Source: CAZYBG01 sp964645155
GTDB lineage: Bacteria > Pseudomonadota > Alphaproteobacteria > Rhodobacterales > Rhodobacteraceae
Length of the DNA stretch: 39,752 nucleotides
Assembly: GCA_964645155.1 (NCBI GenBank)
Contig: CAZYBG010000026.1
Location: 1 to 39,752 of the forward strand
Direction of reading: 5' to 3'
In this document: positions 18,471-24,733 of the stretch, piece after piece
Layout of the letters: each line of letters opens with the position of its first letter
Numbering within the stretch: position 1 is the first letter of the stretch
The notes under the pieces: generated by a model
What the model was told of the DNA's origin: nothing
What the model saw: only the letters and a program-made list of their open reading frames with translations
Databases searched by the model: none
Translations under genes and position numbers: made by a program

Positions 18471-18764
18471 TCACGCCACTTCGGCAAGCCGATGCGCCAC
18501 GAGGTCGGCCAGAAGGCCGCGCACATCGCTCTCGCATCTCGCGCGATCGACGGCGAATGTCGCCTCGACCCGGTCGCAGAGATCGCTCACGGCGATCGGC
18601 TGCAGCATCTGCGCCCAGACGAACGCGCCGACCGCGTTGAGGCTGAAGTAGGTGTTCGTGCGCATGTCGAGGATCGCAATGCCGCTGCCGAGCGGGCAGC
18701 CCACGGCTGCCTCGGCGCTGCGAACACGGGTTTCTGCCGCCAGGTCGAGCACCTCTGTCCCCAT
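18471..18764 (-). CDS. Lasso peptide leader-binding protein (B1, PqqD-like)
   Basis: This 97-residue PqqD-like protein has the core ILDMRTNTYFSLNAVGAFVW (residues 31-50), the beta-hairpin and helix characteristic of RiPP recognition elements. A winged-helix-like C-terminus follows (about 60-97). B1 binds the YxxPxLxxxG part of the leader and presents the precursor to B2. The frame is open to an ATG at 18809, but that start would place a stable TTCG-loop hairpin (18787-18800) in the first codons. I prefer 18764, which leaves the hairpin in the spacer after the precursor gene. Neither start has a strong ribosome-binding site, which may mean low expression relative to the precursor. Confidence 0.87.
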   Translation of the reverse strand: MGTEVLDLAAETRVRSAEAAVGCPLGSGIAILDMRTNTYFSLNAVGAFVWAQMLQPIAVSDLCDRVEATFAVDRARCESDVRGLLADLVAHRLAEVA

Positions 18765-18786
18765 CGCATGAGGTCGGAAAGTTGAA

Positions 18787-18800
18787 GCGCCCGAAGGCGC
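18787..18800 (-). terminator. UUCG-tetraloop hairpin between lasso A and B1
   Basis: On the minus strand GCGCC-TTCG-GGCGC forms a 5-bp stem with a C(UUCG)G loop, an unusually stable type. It is followed by the pyrimidine-rich TTCAACTTTCC. It lies between the precursor stop and the preferred B1 start. Partial termination or RNA processing here would give more precursor message than enzyme message. Confidence 0.5.
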
Positions 18801-18834
18801 CCCAACCATCTTGGTCGGACGATCGCTTCTGAGC

Positions 18835-18850
18835 GTCCGGGCGCCCGGAC
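18835..18850 (-). repeat. Perfect 16-base palindrome abutting the precursor stop
   Basis: GTCCGGGCGCCCGGAC is fully self-complementary and begins on the base next to the precursor's TAG. As RNA it can fold into a 6-bp stem with a 4-base loop. It probably acts with the following UUCG hairpin as terminator or 3'-end stabiliser. Confidence 0.5.
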
Positions 18851-19006
18851 CTACGAGAAGGTCAGGTCGCCGAACGGCGTTCCCACCGGGAAGGCAGCGT
18901 CGAGCGCGGAGCCGACGGCACCCCCGTGGGTCAGATCCTCCAAGGCGCCGTGAACGATGAGTTCAGGCGACTCGTAGGCAGTCTTGGAGCTTTCGCTGCT
19001 TGCCAT
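18851..19006 (-). CDS. Lasso peptide precursor (A), 51 aa
   Basis: Leader residues 1-27 contain Y11-E-S-P14-E-L16-I-V-H-G20, the YxxPxLxxxG motif bound by B1, and Thr26 at -2 from the predicted cleavage (LEDLTH / GG). The core (28-51, 24 aa) starts with Gly and has Asp at core position 9: ring GGAVGSALD, then tail AAFPVGTPFGDLTFS. The predicted product is a Gly1-Asp9 macrolactam threaded by a tail with bulky Phe12, Phe18 and Phe23. The last residue is Ser, the expected target of the K kinase. GGAG (19013-19016) lies 6 bases before the ATG. It heads the operon, 86 bases before B1. Cleavage before the second Gly (8-residue ring) is possible but would break the Thr(-2) rule. Confidence 0.93.
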   Translation of the reverse strand: MASSESSKTAYESPELIVHGALEDLTHGGAVGSALDAAFPVGTPFGDLTFS

Positions 19007-19310
19007 TGCAAACTCCGGTTGCCGTTTCTGACAGGTTTGGCCGAAGCCGGCCTGACGGTCTCACCTCGCCCATACCCGGTCAATGTGATGCGCAGGCGCC
19101 CAAAATCGTCGGGCGAATTGTTTCCGGTCTGCTGGCGAAATGTGCGGTTTTCTGCCGATCCGTGCTTTAATTGCAACGTCCTACAACCGCAGGTCATCGG
19201 GCGTGCCACCCGGCGTGCTATGGCGTTCGGCAAATCGGTTCCTGCACCGGGGCAATGATGGGCGTTTGCGAGCGTATTCTTCGGCAAGTCGCCCCGCCCG
19301 GGCGGGTGCC
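19007..19310. other. Divergent intergenic region, lasso operon / nucleotidyltransferase
   Basis: About 300 bases, visibly more A+T-rich than its surroundings, must hold the promoters for both the lasso operon (minus) and the nucleotidyltransferase (plus). No convincing -35/-10 pair was found. It contains ATTGCAAA (19005-19012, touching the precursor start), ATTGCAAC (19170-19177) and a perfect 14-base palindrome CCCGCCCGGGCGGG (19293-19306) just before the plus-strand ATG. Confidence 0.6.
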
Positions 19311-20480
19311 ATGGCCCTACCGCGCGGCCGCCTTGCGAGACTGCAATTCCTCCCCTCCCCGGCTGGCCTTCCGATGAGCTTTGCGCGCGAGCAGTTCGCC
19401 GCCGTCCGCGACCGGGATTGCCGGCGGGAACTCGCCGCGCACGGAACCGCCCTCTCCGAGGCCTTCGGCGATTGCAGCGCCGGGGTGGCCGAGGCGAGAC
19501 TCGTCCCTGGCCTGAGCGGCGGCGTGCTGCGCGAGATCGCGCGGCTCAACAAGACCGCGCTCTGGCTCGGGCCGATCGAACCGGCGCTCCGTCGCGTCGA
19601 TCCGGCTGCGGCGGCGTGGTTCGACGGCTACCGGCTCCGGACGCTGGCGCTGAACCGCGCTGCCCTGGCCGCTGCGGGCGAGGTGCGCGCCGCGCTCGAT
19701 GCTGCCGGCACCGCGCATGTGTTCTTCAAGGGGCCGTTGCTGCAGGCGCAGCTGCATGGATCGCCGTTCCTGCGGCCGAGTGCCGATTGCGACGTGCTGG
19801 TGCAGCGCGCGGCGTTCACCGCCGCCGCGCAGGCGCTCGCCACCCGTGGCTACCGGGCAACGCGGGGCCTTGGGCTCTGGTGGTCGGCCTTCCTCGGCGA
19901 GCGCCACCTCGCACATGCAGGACAGGGCGCCGTCATCGACCTGCACAAGCGGCTGCAGCAGCCGGGTGCGCCAAGTCCGCGCGCACCGGGCCGCTTCATC
20001 GACGGGCGGACCGAGCTCCGGGTCGGCGGCGATCTCTTTCCGGTCCTGGCCGCGGGCCACACCTGCCTTCTGCTCTCGATGACGGTGGTCAAGTCGTTCC
20101 GCCAGCGCGAGCCCTGCGCGGGCTACGTCGCCGATCTGCGCGCCGCGCTCGACCTCGCCGGACCGGATGCCGACCACCTCGCCGCCCGGCACGCGCTGGA
20201 ACCGACCCTGGCCTTCGGGCGCCGGGCGGTCGATGCGGTGTTCGGCCCCCATGCGCCGCGCCGCTGGGGCGACGACCGGTCGGTCCTGCCCGGGATCGGC
20301 GGCGACGTGCTTGCCATGATGCTGGTCGCTCCGTGGACGTCCGGCCTTGCCTGGCCGCGCGGACGGACCCTGTTGTGGGAGCTCTGCGACCGCGCGCCGG
20401 TCCGCTTCGGAGCCGAGGCCGCCTGGACGGTCGCCTCGCAGACGATGCTCAAGGGCCTCGGCCGCCTCGAGGGCGCCTGA
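19311..20480 (+). CDS. Lasso-associated nucleotidyltransferase family protein
   Basis: This 389-residue protein matches the uncharacterised nucleotidyltransferase family often found beside kinase-type lasso clusters (Pfam NTP_transf_5 type). HVFFKGPLLQAQL (FKG at 139-141) is followed by LRPSADCDVLVQ with the paired acids D159 and D161, then VIDLHKRLQQPG. In Bacillus lasso clusters a homologue has been linked to further modification of the phosphorylated C-terminus, so a tailoring role is plausible here. The ATG at 19311 is chosen but its GGCGGG ribosome-binding site lies in a 14-base palindrome. The ATG at 19374 (369-aa-class product) is the alternative. It is convergent with the next gene, with a 2-base gap. 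Confidence 0.72.
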   Translation: MALPRGRLARLQFLPSPAGLPMSFAREQFAAVRDRDCRRELAAHGTALSEAFGDCSAGVAEARLVPGLSGGVLREIARLNKTALWLGPIEPALRRVDPAAAAWFDGYRLRTLALNRAALAAAGEVRAALDAAGTAHVFFKGPLLQAQLHGSPFLRPSADCDVLVQRAAFTAAAQALATRGYRATRGLGLWWSAFLGERHLAHAGQGAVIDLHKRLQQPGAPSPRAPGRFIDGRTELRVGGDLFPVLAAGHTCLLLSMTVVKSFRQREPCAGYVADLRAALDLAGPDADHLAARHALEPTLAFGRRAVDAVFGPHAPRRWGDDRSVLPGIGGDVLAMMLVAPWTSGLAWPRGRTLLWELCDRAPVRFGAEAAWTVASQTMLKGLGRLEGA

Positions 20481-20482
20481 AC

Positions 20483-21466
20483 TCAGCCCCCGCGCGAGGC
20501 GAGGAAGCGGTGCAGGTCCGGATCGGCCCGGCCGGCGCTGCGGATCAGGATGCCACGCGCGATCAGCTCCAGCCGCTCGGCAAGCGAGAGCCCGGGCGGG
20601 CGCGCCGCGATCAGGGCCTTCACCAGCCCCGCCGCCCGGCTTCGCGTGGAATAGGCGAATGCCTCGGTGCCGAGGAACGTCATCCGGTTCGCCTCGCCCG
20701 CCCGGCGCCAGGCATGCCGGCGGATGACCTGCTGCGCGCGCTTCAGATCGAGCTCGCGCCGGAGCCAGCGGGCGGCGATGCCTAGGTTGCGCTGGGTTCC
20801 GGCGCCGTTCTCGGCCCAGACGGCCAGCGGCTTCATCGCCACCCAGACATCCTCGACGATGGCATAGGTGCGCATGTATTCCTGCAGCGCCGCGGTGCAC
20901 TTCACGCCGATCTCGAGATCGCTCGCCGCCTGCGCCGACCAGAAGAGACCGCCGTTCGACACGCCGATATCGGCGATCACCGACAGGCGGAAGAGATCGG
21001 GCGGATAACGTCCCTCGACGAATTTGCCGTCGAGCACGCCGAGCGATCCGACATGGGCGCCCGGGGTGCCTTGCGCATATTCGATCAGCTGGTTGCGCAG
21101 AACGATGTTGACGCCCTCGTCGCGGCAGAGCGCGATGTTCTCCTCGATGAACGTGGGAAGCAGGTAGTTGTCGTCCTCAACCACACAGAAGAAGTCGGCA
21201 CCACGCGGATTGGCCCGGGCAAAGCAGGCGTCGATGTTGCGCGAGGCGAAGCGCTGGGGGGCGTTCCGATGGTAGTGGATCCGCGCGTCGTCGATCTCGG
21301 CCACGACCGCACGGGCCGAGCCTTCGGGGTCGTCGTCGTAGATGTCGCACACCCAGTTGCGCCATGACTGCGCCTGCAGCGAGATCAGGCAGCGGCGGAG
21401 CATCTCGGGCCGCCGGTAGGTCGGTGTCCGGATGTGGACGAGGCCGCTGCCGGCGGCTGCGCTCAT
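20483..21466 (-). CDS. GT2-family glycosyltransferase
   Basis: This 327-residue GT-A protein has LVHIRTPTYRRPEMLRRCL at the nucleotide-sugar entrance. It continues with YDDDPEGSARAVV and the acidic FFCVVEDDNYLLPTF, which is probably the metal/donor site. The C-terminal third is basic and helical with no membrane segment. I cannot match it to a particular Exo transferase. The ATG at 21466 shares one base with the preceding gene's stop (TGATGA), so the two GT genes are coupled. It lies next to the lasso-associated nucleotidyltransferase as well as the EPS genes. An EPS role is most likely, but lasso peptide glycosylation cannot be excluded. Confidence 0.75.
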   Translation of the reverse strand: MSAAAGSGLVHIRTPTYRRPEMLRRCLISLQAQSWRNWVCDIYDDDPEGSARAVVAEIDDARIHYHRNAPQRFASRNIDACFARANPRGADFFCVVEDDNYLLPTFIEENIALCRDEGVNIVLRNQLIEYAQGTPGAHVGSLGVLDGKFVEGRYPPDLFRLSVIADIGVSNGGLFWSAQAASDLEIGVKCTAALQEYMRTYAIVEDVWVAMKPLAVWAENGAGTQRNLGIAARWLRRELDLKRAQQVIRRHAWRRAGEANRMTFLGTEAFAYSTRSRAAGLVKALIAARPPGLSLAERLELIARGILIRSAGRADPDLHRFLASRGG

Positions 21467-22443
21467 CACGCGGTCCCGCTCGGCAGCAGCGCCCCGAGCC
21501 GTCGGGCAAACCCCTGCACCGCCGCCTCGCCGAGCTGCCAGACGAGGGCCGGCCGGCGCGCAAGCACCGCGATGGCATCGCCGCCGGCGCCATGCTTGAG
21601 CGCCACGACAAGCTCTTCGAAGGCCACCCGCCGCTCCAGCCCCGCGAGCCGTTCGCGCATCAGTACGCGGAGGGCGGGCGGCAGGCCGGGGTACTCGGCG
21701 AGCATCGCGCGCTGGTGCGCAGCGATTCTGCTCACTATTTCCGGGGCCCAGCGGTGGGATACCGACCCGGCATGGCGGCGATAGCCGTAGAGAGGTTCTG
21801 GCACGACGACGAGGCGCCGGCCGCCGAGCAGCAGGCGGAGCAGTAGGTCGCTGTCCTCGCCGATGCGCAGGCTTTCGTCATAGCGCAGCGCCCCGAGGGC
21901 ACTGCGGCGAATCACGGGCTTGAGGTAACCCCATGCGGGTCGGCGGTAGCGCGGGATGTGACCCTGCAGGAACGCCTCGGCCGACAGAACGACGGGCTCC
22001 GGTCCCGCCCGGCCGTCGATCAGGGTACGGCCGTGGGTGGCAGGCTCGCCGAAATAGGCAAGATCGTCGGCCGCGACATCGGCCCCCATGGTCTCGGCTG
22101 CCGAGACGAGGCGCGCAAGGCGGCCCGCGAGGATGACGTCGTCGGAATCGACGATGGCGACCCAGCGGCCGCGCGCGACGGCGAGCGCTCGGTTCCGCGC
22201 CGCCGCCGGACCGCCCCGCCTGCCACGAGGCACCACGACGATCCGCGTGTCGGCACCCGCAAGGCGCCCGATCACGGCCTGGCTGTCGTCGGTCGAGCCG
22301 TCATCGGCGATCAGCAACTCCAGCGTCACGCCCTCCTGTGCGATCACCGAAGCGACCGCCTCCGGCAGGAAGGCCGCACCGTTCCAGTTCGCCATCACCA
22401 CGGATACGTCGGGGGCCGGGTGGGGGGTCGGATGGTTGGTCAT
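21466..22443 (-). CDS. ExoO-like GT2 glycosyltransferase
   Basis: This 325-residue GT-A protein has VSVVMANWNGAAFLPEAVAS and LLIADDGSTDDS. ARNRALAVARGRWVAIVDSDD supplies the donor-site Asp pair, and YLKPVIRR...RIGEDSDLLLRLL the acceptor/base Glu-Asp motif. The stretch ADDLAYFGEP and overall layout recall ExoO of succinoglycan synthesis, but the match is not strong enough to name it firmly. AAGGAC lies 5 bases before the ATG. It is divergent from exoK across 259 bases that must hold both promoters. A TTGACG at 22490-22495 in that gap has only a poor -10 partner. Confidence 0.78.
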   Translation of the reverse strand: MTNHPTPHPAPDVSVVMANWNGAAFLPEAVASVIAQEGVTLELLIADDGSTDDSQAVIGRLAGADTRIVVVPRGRRGGPAAARNRALAVARGRWVAIVDSDDVILAGRLARLVSAAETMGADVAADDLAYFGEPATHGRTLIDGRAGPEPVVLSAEAFLQGHIPRYRRPAWGYLKPVIRRSALGALRYDESLRIGEDSDLLLRLLLGGRRLVVVPEPLYGYRRHAGSVSHRWAPEIVSRIAAHQRAMLAEYPGLPPALRVLMRERLAGLERRVAFEELVVALKHGAGGDAIAVLARRPALVWQLGEAAVQGFARRLGALLPSGTA

Positions 22444-22702
22444 GCTGTGTCCTTACGCAGCGAGCACGCAATGCGCCTTGTCCGTGAGTTTGACGAAGAT
22501 TCAATTGCTTTCCACCATGTCGCTGCCGCACCTCGGCATGTCGGCGGGAATCCGGCAATGCCGCCGGCCCGTGCGGGCGGAGTGCCGCCAAATGAGGCGC
22601 CCCGCGCCACCGGGGTGCCGGATCGCGCCCTTCGGCCTTGGCAATCCGGCAAGCCGACCCGATCATCCAGATCACAGGCCAAAGCGATGGAGGTGCAGCA
22701 CC

Positions 22703-23464
22703 ATGCGACCGCTCGGGGCGATCCTCGTCCTGCTGATGTCACTGCCGGGACCGGCGTCCGCGACCACGCCGGGGACGAGCTTCCGCGACGACTTCGACCA
22801 GTTCGACGCCGCACGCTGGTTCCCATCGCATGACTGGCTGAACGGCGACTGGCAGAACTGCACCTGGTCAAAGGCGGCGACCGGCGTCGCCGAGGGGCGG
22901 CTGTTCCTGCACTTCCTGCCCGAACCGATGGGGGCGCGGCAGAACACCTGCGCCGAGGTTCAGACCAGGACGCGGTTCCACTACGGCACCTATGAGGCGC
23001 GGATCCGCACCGACGCCGCCTCGGGCATCAATGCCGCCTTCTTCACCTATATCGGCCCGCAACAGGAGCGGCCGCATGACGAGATCGACTTCGAGGTTCT
23101 CGCGAAGGACACCTCTAAGGTCACCATGACCTCATGGGTCGACGGCAAGCCGCATTCGGGTGGCGAGGTCGCGGTGCCCGGCGGCACTGACGGGGACTTC
23201 AATGACTACGCCTTCGTGTGGGAGCCCGACCGGCTGAGTTGGTACCTGAACGGCGCGCACGTTAAGACCCTCGAGGGCGCGGCGGTTCCGCGCGAGCCGC
23301 AGAAGATCTTCTTCAGCCACTGGGGCACCGATACGCTGTCGGACTGGCTCGGGCCGTTCACCGACCCCGGCCGCACGCTGGTGATGGAGGTGGACTGGTT
23401 TGCCTACACCCGCCTCGGGGATGCCTGCCAGTTCCCCGAATCGGTCGCCTGCAGCCTCGACTGA
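22703..23464 (+). CDS. exoK: Secreted GH16 beta-glycanase, ExoK-like
   Basis: This 253-residue protein has a signal peptide (MRPLGAILVLLMSLPGPASA). It is followed by a family 16 glycoside hydrolase fold. The catalytic motif is HDEIDFEVLA, with E-x-D-x-x-E-like spacing (nucleophile and acid/base Glu), at about residues 130-139, preceded by YGTYEARIR and GINAAFFTY. In rhizobia ExoK cuts nascent succinoglycan to lower molecular weight during export. The same job fits here beside exoQ and exoP. GGAGG (22689-22693) lies 9 bases before the ATG. The next gene, exoQ, begins 12 bases after the stop. Confidence 0.88.
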   Translation: MRPLGAILVLLMSLPGPASATTPGTSFRDDFDQFDAARWFPSHDWLNGDWQNCTWSKAATGVAEGRLFLHFLPEPMGARQNTCAEVQTRTRFHYGTYEARIRTDAASGINAAFFTYIGPQQERPHDEIDFEVLAKDTSKVTMTSWVDGKPHSGGEVAVPGGTDGDFNDYAFVWEPDRLSWYLNGAHVKTLEGAAVPREPQKIFFSHWGTDTLSDWLGPFTDPGRTLVMEVDWFAYTRLGDACQFPESVACSLD

Positions 23465-23476
23465 CGGGCGCCGGCC

Positions 23477-24733
23477 TTGACGCTGTACCACGCCCCGGCA
23501 ACGCTGCCGCCGATGCGCGTCATCGAGCTTTCCCCGACGGCGATGCTCGCCGGCCTTGCGCTGTTCGGGCTGATCTTCGTCGCGCTGATCGGGCCGCTCG
23601 GGGCGCTGCTGTTCCTGGCGGCGGGCATGGGGCTGATCGTGCGGCGACCGGACCTGATCGGCGCCGAGCTCAGGCACTACGGGATGATCTGTGCGCTTCC
23701 CGTCTTCTGCGCGGCATCGGTCCTCTGGTCGGTCCATCCCGAGATCTCGCTGCGCTATGCCGTGCAGCTCGGCGTCACCTTCGCGATCGCGATCGCGATC
23801 GCGAACCGCGTTCCGCCGGCGACGTTCCTGCGCATCCTCATCGTGCTCTATGCGCTTGCGGCGGTCGCCAGCCTTGGGATCGGGCAGATCCGGGTCGATG
23901 GGGCCTGGCTCGGCGTCTTCGGCTCGAAGAACGCCTTTGCCGCGGCGATGGGGGTCTTCGTGCTGCTCTGCCTCGCGGTCGGGCTCGACCCCGCGCAGGG
24001 CGGGGCGCGCAGACTGCTGGCGCTCGCGGGCCTGATGCTCGGCGCGCTGCTGCTCGTGCTGGCCAAGTCCGCCGGCGCGCTCGTCATCACCGGGCTGACG
24101 GCGACCGCCGCGCCGGTCTTCTACCTCGCGGCGCGGCTCCTGCCGTTGCAGCGCGTCGTCCTCGCGCTGCTGGTGCTTCTGCTCGGCGCTCTCGCGATGA
24201 TCCTTCTCTATGCGCTTCGCGACATGATCTTCGCGCAGTTCCTCGACCTCACCGGCAAGGACGTGACGCTGACCGGCCGCACCGACCTCTGGAATGCCGC
24301 GTTCCTGCTGATCGCCGAGCGTCCGCTGCTGGGGCTCGGCTATCAGGCCTTCTGGGTCGAAGGCTCGGCCGAGGCCGAGGAGCTTTGGGCCATGTTCGGG
24401 ATCGAGGCGCGCGCCGGCTTCAACTTTCACAACACCTACATCTCGAACGCAGTCGAGATCGGCTTGATCGGCGTCGCCATCCAGGCGGCGCTGATCTTCG
24501 GCGCGCTGGGGTACGCCCTGCGCTGCGCGGTGCGCGCGCCGTCGGCGGTCACGGTCTTCTTCGCCACCTTCATGCTGCAGCTCGTGCTGCAGAGCGCGGT
24601 CGAGGTTGTGGCGTTCTTCCAGTTCAACCTGCGGTCGGTGATCATCGTCGCCGTGCTGATCTACTGCCGCAACGCGCTCAGACAGCCCGCGACGGCCGTG
24701 CCCGCGGCGCATGCGCCTGCTCGCGCCGCCTGA
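23477..24733 (+). CDS. exoQ: ExoQ-like EPS polymerase (Wzy/O-antigen ligase family)
   Basis: This polytopic protein of up to 418 residues has roughly ten membrane helices. A large periplasmic loop near 265-325 contains GKDVTLTGRTDLWNAAF...RPLLGLGYQAFW and FNFHNTYISNAVEIG, hallmarks of the Wzy/ExoQ/WaaL family. It polymerises flipped repeat units at the periplasmic face. The start is uncertain: TTG 23477 is 12 bases after the exoK stop, while ATG 23513 would remove 12 non-membrane residues. Neither has a clear ribosome-binding site. The last 56 bases overlap the convergent pyruvyltransferase gene on the other strand. Confidence 0.87.
   Translation: MTLYHAPATLPPMRVIELSPTAMLAGLALFGLIFVALIGPLGALLFLAAGMGLIVRRPDLIGAELRHYGMICALPVFCAASVLWSVHPEISLRYAVQLGVTFAIAIAIANRVPPATFLRILIVLYALAAVASLGIGQIRVDGAWLGVFGSKNAFAAAMGVFVLLCLAVGLDPAQGGARRLLALAGLMLGALLLVLAKSAGALVITGLTATAAPVFYLAARLLPLQRVVLALLVLLLGALAMILLYALRDMIFAQFLDLTGKDVTLTGRTDLWNAAFLLIAERPLLGLGYQAFWVEGSAEAEELWAMFGIEARAGFNFHNTYISNAVEIGLIGVAIQAALIFGALGYALRCAVRAPSAVTVFFATFMLQLVLQSAVEVVAFFQFNLRSVIIVAVLIYCRNALRQPATAVPAAHAPARAA
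23780..23805. repeat. Perfect 26-base palindrome with overlapping GCGATCGC words
   Basis: Within exoQ, tandem GCGATC units form a fully self-complementary 26-base stretch with three overlapping GCGATCGC octamers, coding alternating Ala-Ile residues of a membrane helix. It may be a by-product of codon choice. Confidence 0.7.

Noticed and set aside
18926..19258. Plus-strand open frame across the lasso precursor and its upstream region
   Set aside because: There is no ribosome-binding site or family resemblance. The minus strand here encodes a precursor with clear leader and core features.
22490..22518. Promoter TTGACG-17-CACCAT between the ExoO-like gene and exoK
   Set aside because: The -10 matches only three of six consensus bases, so it is not reported as a feature.
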